64,000 bases of DNA from Oenanthe sinensis (Eukaryota; Streptophyta; Magnoliopsida; Apiales; Apiaceae): the NCBI GenBank assembly GCA_028671895.1, contig CM053794.1, forward strand, positions 44,408,501-44,472,500, read 5' to 3'. The first letter of the stretch is position 1, and each line of letters opens with the position of its first letter. The translations under genes were made by a program, and so were the position numbers. The notes under the pieces were generated by a model. That model was not told where the DNA came from, did no database searches, and was given only the letters and a program-made list of their open reading frames with translations. Below, piece after piece: positions 45,818 to 57,930 of this stretch.

Positions 45818-46136
45818 TAAAGAGTGACCTAGAGGAGTGGATAATATCTTTGGCGAATAAAGTGATGGGCGTAATATCACTCAATATCTCTTGTTCTTTA
45901 TCTTTCCATTTCCTGTAATCTGGATCGTCTATTCTCGTTGATTGACTCAGTGACTCGTCTTTTGCGCGAGAGATTGTATCGTTGGGTAGACAAGGGGAAA
46001 AGTTGTCATCAGGCCGAGTTAGAGTAGAGCAGGGCCTCCGAGTTAGTAAACTCACTGCGACGGCGAGTCGGTTAGGTCGGAGATGGTGGCGGAACAAGGG
46101 GAGGAGGATGCCTCCAACAAGCAGCGGAGCGGCCAT
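43011..46136 (-). CDS. DCL: DCL homolog (defective chloroplasts and leaves), plastid protein
   Basis: Three exons on the minus strand: 46136-45829, 45542-45428 and 43178-43011, with GT/AG borders and phases 2 and 0, encoding 196 residues. The first ~45 residues are rich in Arg, Ser and Leu with few acids, as in a plastid transit peptide. The conserved DCL/DUF3223 region runs from DPDYRKWKDKEQEILSDI through YMDGERLSEEDEKTVLEKLL and GCGLNFI to VDRHPQFRQSRCLFIVRTDG, ending in KCLRSYIRHKYP. In tomato, DCL is needed for plastid 4.5S rRNA processing and palisade development. Intron 1 has a (TC)n(TA)n tract about 11 bp past its 5' splice site, and intron 2 is 2.25 kb. The gene faces RER1 head-to-head. 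Confidence 0.9.
43179..45427 (-). other. Intron 2 of DCL, with possible transposon relic
   Basis: The stretch 44068-44500 is unlike its surroundings: a perfect hairpin GGCGTCAAG/CTTGACGCC at 44068-44091, repeated GACTAGTCG palindromes, and a 70-codon minus-strand frame (44334-44546) rich in Arg/Asp. It looks like transposon debris but no family could be named. Confidence 0.35.
45778..45817. repeat. (TA)n(GA)n microsatellite in DCL intron 1
   Basis: About 7 TA units followed by about 13 GA units. It starts about 11 bp inside the intron from the 5' splice site at 45828. Confidence 0.93.
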
Positions 46137-46778
46137 AGACTTGAGAGATTGATGAGTGTCAATGTGGCCTTTCTTTAATTATTCTCTATTTTTAGGGAAT
46201 ATTTTATTATCATTATCATGAGTAATAAATTGCACGCGGTATTTTTTATATGGGATTTTTTATAAATTTTAAATTTTAAACTTCTTTAATAATATTTTAA
46301 ATATAAAAATATGTTTATCCATTTATTTTAAAAAATTCAACGGTTATGGTATAATGAATATTATTAATTATTTGATCAAATTTTTACTATTTTAACTTTA
46401 ATGAAATGCTATAGTTTATATATTTAGACCCCAGTGAATATAAAAAATCATTAAAATTCAATATTTATAGGAATATTGTTTAAAGTCTCAAATTTAAAAT
46501 AATTTACAAAGATATTATTCCAAATCAATATTACAATTTTTTTATAATTATTCTATATTTTAATTAATTTTCCAATTTTTTACATATTTAATATTTGATA
46601 CAACAAATATCATAGAATATAGTTTTTATTAAATTTTAAAAAGAAAAAAAAATACGAAATTGTGTGTCTATTACTGTGATTCACCTTCCCAGTCCACCAT
46701 TCCCGCAAAATATCAACGAAACAAACAGAAGAAAACAAATTGAACCCTGTATATATTATATTATATACACACGCAAAC
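46137..46778. promoter_or_regulatory. Shared 642-bp region between divergent DCL and RER1
   Basis: The two start codons point away from each other with only 642 bp between them, so both promoters must lie here. AT-rich, with a TATATTATATTATATAC run at about 46751-46767 just before the RER1 ATG. Confidence 0.55.
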
Positions 46779-49368
46779 ATGAATGTCGGTGCCGGCGACG
46801 ATTCTCCGGCGAATGCCGTAACACAGTGGACCTACACCGTATCTCGCCGTTACCAACACCTGCTTGATAAATCTACACCGCACGTTCTCCGCCGTTGGAT
46901 CGGATTCTCGGCGATCGTTTTGATCTACGCGCTGCGCGTGTACTTTGTCCAAGGATTTTATATAATCACTTATGGGCTTGGTATATATATCCTTCAGCTC
47001 CTCCTTGCCTTTTTATCTCCTCAGGTCGATCCGGAGATCCAAGACGGGCCGGGTCTTCCTACTCGCGGATCCGATGAGTTTCGCCCTTTTGTTAGGCGCC
47101 TTCCTGAGTTTAAGTTCTGGTAATTCATTTCATCATTTTTTATTTATATGTGTGTGTGGTTTTGATCTAATTCTACTTGTAGTTGTTAATCGATAGAGCT
47201 CGACAACAGATTTTTACGAATTCGATGTGATAGTGATTTTTTGAAATTAGATTGATTAAGGTGGAGAATCTTAGGTAGAGTGTATGGTGTTTTTGATCAT
47301 TTGTTAGGTGTCAGGATGATGAGAGTCGTGGATAGAGCGAGGAGGATTCTTTGGTATTGTCAAGTTTAATAGGCAAACGGTGATTGACGAGTTACTGATG
47401 CTTGGTTCATTGTAAATGAAGTTTTACTTGGCTAGTTATAAGCATTGTGAAAATTTGCTCAGTGAAGACTGTAATGTTGTGTTTGGTTGGGAAGAATGGA
47501 ATGGAATGGGTGAAAATAAAAGAAATTTATGGACGTATAATGGAAGATTTGAAAAAAAATGGGTAAGTGCAAAATTTCTTTGTTAAAAATTAGGAAGAAA
47601 ATGTATATGGAGGAGAATGGAGCATTCCATCTCAAATTGGGGAATTTGAGTTCTAGTTTAGGTTGTTAGGAATGGAATGGGAGAATGAATGAAATTTTTA
47701 AAAAGTCACCCATAATGTACTCCAAATTTCATTCATCCCAGCCAAACACAACATAAGAGCGCTGATACTTCTGAGTTTGTCCTTTAATTTGTAGATCACT
47801 GGACACAAAGGTATCGTACCGTAACAACCTTGGTAGCATTAGTTACTTGCTCAGCCCGCCTCTTTCATCTCACCAGAATAGGTGTCGTGATCTCTAACCA
47901 GCCCGCAGTAAACTTTATGGAGACAGTCAACTTCATGCGTTTGCCACTCAGAAGAGAATACCTGGGTTGTTTTTTATTTATATTTTTCCTGTTTCATTAG
48001 TGTTTTAGTTCACACAAGCAAAATGTGTGCTATGCCAACTGAAAATTAGTATCCATAATATTTATTGACAAGAAGACTCTACAAAGTTTGAGATTACCTT
48101 CCTAATATTTTTGTTTTAAGGATCCAAGTTGTAGGTATATTCTAACTTGGTGAACCCTTATGCCTTGTATTACGGTGAACTATAGTTAAAAGTAAAGACA
48201 TGAAATCACATGATTTTTACCCTATGGAAGTTATTAAAATGCAGACATTTTTATTATGTACTGTATGGTGATTTTAAGCGAACTGATTATATGTGCGAGT
48301 GTGCTCATCCACACTACAACAATTTGTGCATGTAGGGAGGGAGTTAACGCCCTTATACAGTTGCACATTGAAGATGGCAGCAAAGATTATAAACCGCGGA
48401 GGGAGGGAGGGAGGGAGGGAGGGAGGGAGATAAACCCCCTTATACTGTTACGTATTGAAGATGACAGTGAAGATTATAAACCGCAGATTAGGGTCCATAT
48501 TAAATTATACCAAGTAACACAAAAGTTTATTGTATTTGTAAATCGTATAATAGTGAAGATTTTGGGTTGCATTTGACTCATGGAGTTTTATATGCCCGGT
48601 GCATGTAGAACATCCAGGTGATTAAGAGCTCAACTCTATGAGTATTCCAGTTCTAGATAAGGAGCCATTGTTAGTAGACATTTCAATGCAGTATGCTGTG
48701 TATCATGAATATGGCAGATAAGAGAAACTGAATGAGAAACAAATGCATTTGAAGAACCTTGAGATATCATGAATATGACAGATAAGAGAAACTGGTTGAG
48801 AAGCATATGCATTAGAAAAAAAAATGAGCATGTATTGTCTTCCCAACTTGGCAACTTGTCTATTTGTTAAGCATCATGTTATCTTTTAGAAAGATGTGTT
48901 GAAAGATTAACGCAGTACTGTCATATTGATGATTCATTGCTGTATTTCAGCACTGATGCTTGTAACTTAAATTTTATATGACTTGCTGGAAAATGCTATC
49001 AGCTTAGGTAATACTTATTTGGTTTATTTGACCAACAGGTATTCACTAATTAAAGCATTTTGCATTGCTTTCGTGCTGACATTCTTTAGTGCATTTGACG
49101 TGCCTGTATTTTGGCCAATTCTACTATTCTATTGGATTGTGCTTTTCATCTCGACAATGAAGAGACAGATAATGCACATGATAAAGTACAGATATGTCCC
49201 TTTCACCTTTGGCAAGCAGGTATAAACATCCATATTCATTTACTTTGTTTGTGCTGCTTTGGTATAAAGCACATTGCCTAATGTCTTTATTGTAAAACTT
49301 CATTGCAGCGTTACACTGGTAAGAAAGCAGCAGCCGATGATGACACAGATACTGTAATCAGGCCTTAA
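46779..49368 (+). CDS. RER1: RER1, retention/retrieval receptor of ER membrane proteins
   Basis: Three exons, 46779-47119, 49039-49219 and 49309-49368, with GT/AG borders and phases 2 and 0, giving 193 residues, the normal RER1 size. Key blocks: QHLLDKSTPHVLRRWIGF, ALRVYFVQGFYIITYGLGIY, QVDPEIQDGPGLPTRGSDEF, RPFVRRLPEFKFWYSLIKAF, FDVPVFWPILLFYW and MKRQIMHMIKYRYVPF. Four hydrophobic spans fit the W-shaped topology. RER1 cycles between cis-Golgi and ER in COPI vesicles and returns escaped membrane proteins. The start is the ATG at 46779; an in-frame TTG upstream (46740) is not used. The 1.9-kb first intron contains a MITE and tandem repeats. Confidence 0.93.
47475..47753. mobile_element. Tourist-like MITE in RER1 intron 1
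   Basis: TAA flanks both sides (47472-47474, 47754-47756). Ends TGTTGTGTTTGGTTGGGA and, read inward from the right, TGTTGTGTTTGGCTGGGA differ at one base. 279 bp, non-coding; a TAA target and these lengths agree with PIF/Harbinger MITEs. The near-identical ends suggest a young insertion. Confidence 0.78.
48333..48485. repeat. VNTR-like repeat in RER1 intron 1
   Basis: Two copies of a unit ending GATTATAAACCGC (about 48349-48397 and 48433-48483), each preceded by GGGA repeats; the tract between them has about eight GGGA units (48399-48430). The whole looks like a length-variable minisatellite. Confidence 0.75.
48702..48816. repeat. Diverged ~62-bp tandem duplication in RER1 intron 1
   Basis: ATCATGAATATG(G/A)CAGATAAG, then AGAAACTG, GAGAA and ATGCATT occur twice in order. 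Confidence 0.6.
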
Positions 49369-49780
49369 GGAATCATGATACAGACATTGTAATGCAGAAT
49401 ACACATGTTTAGGGTACAAGTGTCTAGATAATTAGTGGAGATGAAAACCCGAAGTAATTGTAATGATTGATGCACGAAATTTCAGTTTTAATTGCAAATT
49501 TTCTCATTGAAGTTGCCTTGTGGGGATCAGACTATTTTTTTTCCCCAACATCTGGCAAGAATAGAACTGTGGTGTAGCTCCAGCCTCCAGGCAAATCGTG
49601 ACAGGACTAAATTTCTTCCAGATTAAGTTTTGCAATCTGATATGAGGTATTCAGATAGTGGTAATTTTGAATGCCAAAAAGGATATTATTTGTTATTTAA
49701 TTGATGTTGGGTTCATCGGAAATGAGATGTCATAGTCAAGTGGAATTGCGTATATGTACACATTTGAACCAAACTCTAGT
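49369..49780. other. 3' flank of RER1
   Basis: Probable 3' untranslated region and spacer; no further gene. Confidence 0.5.
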
Positions 49781-49985
49781 CCCGTTTGGCTAACCTTATA
49801 AGCAGCTTATAAGCTGAAAAAGTTGGTATATATGTACTTTTTCTGAAAATAAGTAACTTATTTTCAAATTTGGAAATAAGATTTGGTCTTAAATTTCTAA
49901 AATAAATATTAATTTTCAAAAAAAAATATGAAAATACTTTTAAAAAATAATAATTTATTATTTATAAGCTAAGCCAAACACCCCC
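49781..49985. mobile_element. MITE, family A, copy 4
   Basis: Nearly identical to copy 1 from TATAAGCTGAAAAAG to the terminal AAGCCAAACACCCC. Flanking octamers CTCTAGTC and CTCTATTT match at 6 of 8, which would fit a hAT-type target duplication if the element starts at 49782. Confidence 0.7.
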
Positions 49986-51186
49986 TCTATTTGTTCTATC
50001 TTTTTGTTCTATCTTGTAACAGGATGTACTCTTTTTTCCGATTCTATTCCATTCTCGATATAACCAATATATTGCCCCAATTCACTTGATCTTTTGTTAC
50101 TTAATTTTGTGAAAGTATATAGGTTAGCACTTAGCAGAAGGGTACATATAAATATATAATTGGTTGATGTACAAGCCTACCTTGTTGGCCGCTATTATGA
50201 TTTAATTTATGCAGTTAAACTTTCCAAAACAAAAAAACATTTTCATTAATTTTGTTTAAATTACGTTAAACAAAAGAAAATAACTCTTCCACAGCAATTT
50301 GCAAACCTTGTTTGGAGATGCCGAGCACTGGGATTTTATTTACTTGTAAACGAAAGATTCATCAACAAACCGTGTAGATATCTACCGTCGCAAGCAGTTC
50401 TATCCAACTCAAGACGATATCTACAATCGCAAGCAGTTCTATCCAGCTCAGCGTCTGATAAGTGTGTGCAATGAAGTGGGGAAGGTAGAACAAAATTAAA
50501 TGTGGACAAATCATGGATGAGATAAAATAGTTACTAGTATTATTTATGGATGCAGCTTCATCTTGAGGTTATGTATATTTATTTATTTTTGAATTATTGA
50601 GGTTATGTATATAGTTGGCATGTTCTGTATGAATATGAGGCTTTTAGTAAAACAGATGTACTGAGGAAGACACATTGTTGGGCTTGTTGAAATCGCAAGT
50701 CGTGGCTTAAAACTGGAGACAACTTATGCAGAGAGACGGCAAATCATCAAGAAACTAGCAATCCCTTAAACCGTAATCTGGGGTTGGGAGACAGTGTCAT
50801 GGTGGAGCCAGAACTCAAAAGACCTAAATTAATAAATAACGTACTGAATATGGTAATGATCCTTATCAAGTCATCGTAATTAGAAATAAGATTATACTTT
50901 GGTGGTGATTCATTATACAAATTTTGAAACAAAGCCGAAAGCCCTTCTGTTATTATTTACTTTACAGGATTAAAAATGAGTATAATCCTTCTGTTGTTCA
51001 AAGGTAATACAGAAATTAGAAAATCAATGTACAAAGCTGGAAATGAGTATGCAATAATTGACCCTCCTCCGCTGCTAAATTCAGTAGAAACTTCAGCAAC
51101 TCGATACGTGCTGTTGTAGTTTTGTCACCTCTGTCAGCTTTGGTTTTCCCATAACACGTTACTCAGGGGCCCTTCCTGGAATTTTC
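49986..51186. other. Spacer with a 39-bp tandem duplication
   Basis: GATATCTACCGTCGCAAG (50377) is repeated as GATATCTACAATCGCAAG (50416), unit 39 bp, two copies. The remainder shows no gene; its right end is the 3' flank of the protease gene. Confidence 0.5.
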
Positions 51187-54100
51187 TTAAGCAATAACCT
51201 TCTTTCCTTTGCTCCCATGTTGCCACTTGGGGGTTGCAAGAATACGCTGAATTGCCTTCACTCCCAGTGGATTGTTGTTGCTCTGTGTCATAACAGGAAT
51301 GTGATAATGAGTAAATTAGACCAACATTGGATTGAAATTCTTCATTTTTACTACATTTTATCATAAAAGTTGCTATAATATATATCTCCATGTGTTGCTT
51401 AAAGTAACCCTTACGGACTGCTACATTGATGAAGAACTCACATGGAAGATACGATATTTGATTAAGAGATGTAAAGAAAATGGTTAATAATTCTTACCAT
51501 TGAGCAGGTTCCTGCACGGACATTGCACACTGGGTAATCATGGGGACAGCAACTGTAACCATCATCACAGCATGAAGCACCCTCAAGAGGGCAGCAACCC
51601 CAGGCAAAACAGTAGCCATAGTACTCGTACATGCAGCAGCAAGTGGTACTCATAGGACAAGTATAGTATTCATCACAAACACTTTCAGGTGTTTTAGGCG
51701 AGGGAGGAGATGGACCAGGATTTGGAGGGTTTACTCCAGTCTTCACAGGGTAAGATGGTTCGGATGTAATTCCACATATTCCTGCTTTAGAGGAAATTCC
51801 ACGTTCCATCCTAAGATAACCCTTCTCTCCCCAGTCCGCACCCCACGAGTTCCTCACAATCCAGTAATCTTTACCGTTTTCTGTACCATAGCCAACAACT
51901 ACAACACCATGGTCCAAGTCTGTCCCACATTTCCCCGTAAATATACCCTAAAAAATGATAATATAAATTAAAGAGATACTAGGATTAAAAATGGTACTGA
52001 AAGCTATAATGCTGTTGCTAATTGCTTCCTAGTCAAGATTATTACCGATTGGTAGAACTGGAAATCTCTGCCACTGGCTTCAATAGCAACACTGATAGGC
52101 TGGTTTGCCGCAGCTTTCTGCAATGCCTTTTCATCGTATGCAGGAACATCTTCATAAGAGTCAATGGTGACAACTTTTGCGTTTTTCTGCTCAGGGAAAA
52201 TAATAAGAATCAATTTAGGATGAATGTGGCTTTTCATTAGTTGTTAAGGCCACTTATGGAGAGCACGGTTTGTTTGCTGGAACTAAACAAGTCATAAAAA
52301 AAAATCCACTTGTTTTCTGTAACTTGGTAAATGTTAGAGGTCCAAAATATCTACAACATGTCATTGAGCATGAACAAGTAAATATGTTGTATCATTTAAC
52401 TCGTAATTAGGGAGTTGTTGGGCGTTTTCAAAATCTTACATGGTCATCGGCGACATGATCAAGTAAATATGTTGTATCATTTAACTCGTAATTTAAAAGT
52501 TGACACAAACGAGCAGAAAAATATACGAACCCTGTATTGGTCACACTGTCCATCACGACCAGTGTAAGGATAATCAGCATCAGAATCAATGCCGCCATTG
52601 TTAATGATGAATTGAAAAGCGTCATCCATGAGACCTCCATTGCAACCTTCATTGTATGATCTGTCGCAGTCCACCAACTCTTGTTCTGATAGTGTTATCA
52701 ACTCCCCTGTGGCTATCTGGTTTATTCCTTCCACTGCGCTTATTGTTGAAAAAGCCCAACAACTCCCTAATCAATTTCAACTTCAATTAGCCAAGCAATT
52801 ATCCATTCTAATTTCTATTAATACTTGTACAAGTGGATGAACATTTGTTTGTTAGAACATCCAATGGGAAAGTTAAAACATTTGTTCGTGAAATGGTCCT
52901 GGACAAAGAAATTAGCATTGGAGTTAAAACTGTTCAGGCCCAACAAAGAGGCACCGGACCACTTCCTGCACAACTGTACGGACGCACTTTAAATAGATAT
53001 GATATTACACAAGCATGTCCAATTAAGTGTAAAATGGCCATATAAACTGTCCTGGTGCATTGGAGTGAAAAATTCCTTAGCCACATTTTTCTTACATGTG
53101 GCATGAATGTGGGGTCAAAAATAGTGGAAAGTGTCCCTTGCACCGGGGATGCTCGCTCACAAGTCACAATGACATACTGTGACACTGGGACCCACCATCG
53201 ACCAATATGGGTGGACCATGGACATAGTAAATATTTTACGTACATAACCACCTAACCGGTTTAACTGGGAAGGGCAAGATGACATCATGCATGACGTATC
53301 ATCACCTAATATTTAACTAAAATAAACTCCATTTTTATTTTATAATGCAATATGTTTGACTTATTATTATACAGGTTTATTTAACATTCAATTGTATGAA
53401 ATATACCTGACCAAAAAAAAATTGTATGAAATATAAAAATACAAATTTAACCCGCATGTATTTAATTATATATTTACACAAAATAACAATTAAAAAGTGA
53501 CTTGGAAATGGTTCAAACTTTTTACTGCAGTATTAGCACACTCTAGCAGAATATACACACATTTATATGATATGACAGCTAAACATAGAATACCTCAATA
53601 CCCTGCTCTAGCTAGTTGTAAACAACGGATATAATTATAGACAATAATGCATTCGTCGTTAATTGTTATTATCACTAATTTTGTATTTATATACCTACAT
53701 AATCATCGTTCAAATCTATTGTTTTTTAATTACCATATCACCTACTGCTGATCCACTAGTTTATAAACTACTAAAATTAACTAATAAAATATTTGTAATT
53801 TACAATCGAATTGAATCAAATTAAACATGAGAAAAAGGAACCTATGATAAATTTTAGGCGATTTTTTAATATTTTAGTACAAAATAATAATATATTAATA
53901 AAATTTTAAATAAATTTTGATATTATAAAAATACCCCTCGTATAAAATCTTATAGGTAATTTACTAATATATATCTTAGATCCCTAATCTCATTAAACAT
54001 AATTCATTTGCAACTATACATAATCAGTGTAAATAATACTACTAATATAAGATGAATCAAGTAAAGCAAAGCTCACCACAGCTCCCTTGATCTTTAACGG

Positions 54101-54533
54101 CGGCGACGGCACCTTGCTTTCTCCAGTCAACGGAGTCCGGCAAGCTCTCGCCGGCGAGTGTAGCATACCTCTCACTCTTTCCACTAACTCTCTTTCTCAA
54201 ATCTTTGGTTTTCATACCGGTATACTTAGACCGATACTCCTCGTTAGTAAGATCAGCAAACCGGTTCAACCCTAGTTTAAAACTCCGGTGCTCGATCGCA
54301 TTTTGTTGGTCGATGTATAGAAAATTATCCTTAAAAATCTGGAACCTCTGTTCTTTCTCTCCCAAGGCATTGTATGACTTGCCGTGCTTCACAAGCCACG
54401 ACCCGTACGCTGCCATAATGACGTCGTCAGATGAACCGACGGCGTGAGTTTGGTCGTAGGTTATGATGGACATGTCGGAGGCCGAGACGGCGGCGAGCAG
54501 GGAAAGAAAGAGAAGGGAAAGTATCATCTTCAT
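51187..54533 (-). CDS. RD21: Papain-like cysteine protease with granulin domain (RD21 type)
   Basis: Five exons on the minus strand: 54533-54077, 52766-52531, 52186-52046, 51947-51498 and 51282-51187. All have GT/AG borders and consistent phases, giving 459 residues, as in RD21 (about 462). A signal peptide (MKMILSLLFLSLLAAVSAS) leads an I29 inhibitor prodomain with the ERFNIN pattern (EKEQRFQIFKDNFLYID) and LNRFADLTNEEY. The mature enzyme begins near LPDSVDWR. Catalytic residues are Gln in DQGSCG, Cys155 (GSCGSCWAFS), His291 (DLDHGVVVVGYG) and Asn311 (WIVRNSWG). A Pro-rich linker (NPPNPGPSPPSP) joins the Cys-rich granulin domain, which ends in exon 5 (SNNNPLGVKAIQRIL). RD21 enzymes act in the vacuole and apoplast in immunity and senescence. 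The upstream in-frame ATG at 54629 would disrupt the signal peptide, so 54533 is preferred. Confidence 0.93.
52767..54076 (-). other. Intron 1 of the RD21-type gene
   Basis: A 1.3-kb intron splitting the codon before the catalytic SCW. The open frames within it (52628-53255) match nothing. It is GC-richer than usual around 52900-53260 and may contain an inserted element, but no ends were identified. Confidence 0.5.
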
Positions 54534-55502
54534 GGTTTGTTTTTTCGGAAAGGAAAAAGAGTGAAATGAGGTGACGATTAAGTGGAGAGAAAGGGGTGCT
54601 TTATTCATCCATTTATTGGTATATTTCAAAAGCGAACCTTAAGTTGCATTATTCCATTCTTTTTAAAATAATAATTGATTTAACTTTTAACACTTAAATA
54701 GAGTGGGAACAAAATATAATTAAATTTTTATATCAAATAAAAGTTCATAATTTATATGTGAGGAAAAAAAACCTAAGGTTGAAATTAGGAAAATTATCTT
54801 CTTATATAAAAAGGTTGTGGTATTTTTATAAATATATAAAATTTTCTGTAATTACAATAAAGGCATGATGTATTTATATACGAAATCCTTTTAACCTTAT
54901 GTAATTATTTAAGGTCATTCTTAAAAGTATGATACTATTTATATTATTATTTAATATGAATTATATATTTAACTATATTTTTAATATTTTAATATACGTG
55001 TCAAAAATTAAAACAATCACTATTTTAAAACTTAAAATACTGAAGAAATAAAAAAAAATCAATGGGTAACTTGAAAATTTAAAATCATCAATTTCAGAGC
55101 CTTTGTTCATTTAACCCAAAAAAGAAAGTGTATATAGAAGAAGGCTGACAGGAATCTTGGTTCGTTTTTATTTTATTTTAATAACAATAACAAGTAAAAT
55201 GGACAAATGAGAGGCGTAAGAAATGAAGAAGTGGGGTTGGAAGAATATAAATGGAAGCAGTAGAGTAACTAGTGATTGATTGGAAAAAACAAAACCAACG
55301 GAGAGGAGAAAATTACATATATTAAATTGATAGGGGGGAAAAAAAGGCAAGTGAAAGTGAACAACCATTCAAACAAGATAACTCCAAGTCTCCAAGAGTT
55401 GGGCCATCACGTAACTTGTTTAGATTTTAGCGTTGCACATGTTTGTCAATACAATAAAATGCATAAAATAATGGTTTCCCGGCAGGCCTTCAATGTCACT
55501 GC
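54534..55502. other. 5' flank of the RD21-type gene
   Basis: AT-rich, no gene or repeat ends recognised. The open frames at 55168-55524 lack any family resemblance. Confidence 0.45.
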
Positions 55503-55727
55503 GGGGTGTTTGACCCCCATTTAATTATCAAAATAAGCCTTTATTTTCGGGGAGAAATAGGGTAAAGTGTACTTTTTTTATAAGTAAAATTTTATTTTTT
55601 AAAAATAAATTTTGTTCTTAGTTTGTTTTTCAGAAATAAGTGTTTATTCCAGAAAAAAATAGGTAAATGTGTACTTTTTTCAGAAATAAACACTTATTTT
55701 TCAGAAATAAGTTTAGCCAAACGGACC
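55503..55727. mobile_element. MITE, family A, copy 5 (diverged)
   Basis: Left GGGGTGTTTGACCCCC, right GTTTAGCCAAACGGACC. Inner blocks CAGAAATAAGTGTTTATTCC and CAGAAATAAACACTTATTTT show the family's palindromic pattern. Confidence 0.58.
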
Positions 55728-56640
55728 TACGTGTGACATTGAATATAAATGTGTGGAATATATATATATATATTCACTTTCCGAGTTATCCAACCTAACT
55801 TCAAGAAATATACATATCCAGAACTGGGCGTTGTTACTTGTTAGCTGTTTAGTTGGATATATCTAATATTGAATCACTTGTATTTATCAAATTAAAATTA
55901 TCGGCCATGGGAAGAAGCAAAATAAAATCTGAATCAAACGTACATAATCGAAAAACTGTTTTTTTTAATATATATATAATTTGATGTAAGAAATTGTGTT
56001 ATTTTGACATTTTGTCGTTGGTAGTATGTCTGGATTGAACATAATGACTCCGGATTATTTTTGAATTTACATCATTACATGATAAAAATTAATTTATCCA
56101 AGTACTCACATTATCAGATATATACGAATGAATTTTAGGGTACTTTCAAAGGAAGTTTATAATTAGCAGTTAAACTATAAACTACGTACAAATTAATAGC
56201 AATTGTGTGAGGGACACTCTACTATACTATGTGTGTTAAATAATTCACAAATTCGAAATTTCTCAAAGTTATCTCGTAAAGAATGAAGATGCGATAACGT
56301 GGAAAATCTTTACTGTATTATTTTAACTTAATATTAACACAAGAAGCAACGACCAAGAGTACCCTCGTGCTTATGATAATAGCAACTTCCAGTTATAGAG
56401 AATGGGCACCACAAGTGTGGAGTATTGTTAAATAATTTATACTAGTCCATGGCACCGCAAGGATAGTAATAAATAATATATTTTATATTTTACATGAATT
56501 AAATATTTAATTTAATTATTTATGTTATTAATATTTTTTATGTAATATTGTACATGAGATCAATTATTTTTGAATCATATTTATATTATGTGTTTAAATT
56601 CTCATTAATATAATGTTATATATTTATATTAATTAAAATA
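55728..56640. other. Gene-free spacer
   Basis: AT-rich; nothing recognised apart from the Helitron that follows. Confidence 0.45.
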
Positions 56641-57121
56641 GATTAATAACCCGTGCAAAGTATTAATAAATTTTTATTAATAAAAAGAGTTTCAAATATA
56701 TTGAAAAATATTTTAATTAAAATTTAAATAAAAGAGTATGTTTTAATATATATAAAATATTCATATAATTTTAATAAAAGAGTATATTTTTCAGCGATGA
56801 GAAAATTGAAACATGCTATTAGATGTGAGTATAACTCTATATTTTAATTAAAAAAGAAGTATGTTTAGAGTAATATAATATAAAAGTATATATAATATAG
56901 ATAGAACACAATAATAAAATTTAAATAATATAAATAAAACAATATTATTATTTTAATATTCATAAAATTTAATTAATAAATTAAAGAGGTTGACTAATGA
57001 GGAAATTAAAACATTTTTGTTTATTGATTAAAAAATATGCTTGAAATTGAATAAGAGACACGCGTGTATTTGAAGTTGAGTGAGATATAAAAGAACGAGC
57101 GGTTTAATAATATAGCATAGA
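56641..57121 (-). mobile_element. Short Helitron copy with eroded 3' end
   Basis: On the minus strand the 5' end reads TCTATGCTATATTATTAAAC (from 57121), preceded by A, almost the same as the intact element at 2430. The 3' end (TAATAACCCGTGCAAAG on the plus strand) keeps half of the hairpin but has lost a clean CTAG. The body is homologous to 30770-31140 (GCGATGAGAAAATTGAAA, then ATGCTATTAGATGTGAGTA). No coding capacity. Confidence 0.6.
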
Positions 57122-57930
57122 TAAGAAGATGTGGCATATGTTTTTAGATAATACTGTACTGTAGTATATATTTCAGTTAGGTAATTGTGTTCATACACAC
57201 AATATAGTGGGTAATACAATTTAACTTACCAATCATGTATTTCAATATCACTAGATGGAAATTTTGGTAACATGTTGATTTCTGAGCCTCGACAATTTTC
57301 GCTCAACTATTTTGTTAATTTTCAGCAAAAATTTGTTTAATACTATGTTTAACAGTATTAAAATATATATATAGGTAGGTAGGTGAAAAATGGAGTATTC
57401 GACTTATAATGGGATTAAATGAACAAACATGGGCGTAGGATGAATGTGATGGATAAGATAGAACAAAAAACATTTAAAAAGGACAACCAATAAGGCAATA
57501 ACCATGTGAATGTGATCAACACTGTGGATCTTAAATCTATACGTATCTGTTTAGCTTGTCAGTAACGTCTTCATATCTACCATTGACTTTACGACCATTT
57601 ACTCCTCTCCAGTATTCGACGCCTCCCAGTTGTAATTAATCAATCTTCATTTTTTATAACGTAATGTCATATTGCCATATACGTATCTGTCTTTTTTTGT
57701 TAGAGCTCGTGGGCTTCTTTGCAACTATTATCTTCCTTTTTCTATTTACTTTCTTCGCTCACAAAAAATAATAATTATTTAAAGAAAATAGATAATATAT
57801 ATAATTATACAAATGTAGTATCCAACTGCGTCATAAATTCTCGTTCAATAACAAATTTAATTTTTCAAAATATATTCTTCGTCGAATCAATCATTAATAA
57901 CATCAAATTCTAACTAAACATTTTATATTC
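57122..57930. other. Gene-free spacer
   Basis: AT-rich; open frames at 57028-57219 and 57719-57913 are low complexity. No repeat ends seen. Confidence 0.45.

Noticed and set aside
46664..46867. Separate small gene overlapping RER1 exon 1
   Set aside because: It is an out-of-frame reading of the RER1 leader and first codons.
48256..48576. 106-codon frame with GRE repeats in RER1 intron 1
   Set aside because: Its repeats are the translated GGGA microsatellite within an intron.
52628..53255. Overlapping frames on both strands in intron 1 of the RD21-type gene
   Set aside because: They conflict with each other and with the clear splice structure of the protease; no domain recognised.
54534..54629. 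Longer N-terminus for the protease from the ATG at 54629
   Set aside because: It would add 32 polar residues before an excellent signal peptide; 54533 gives the family-typical start.
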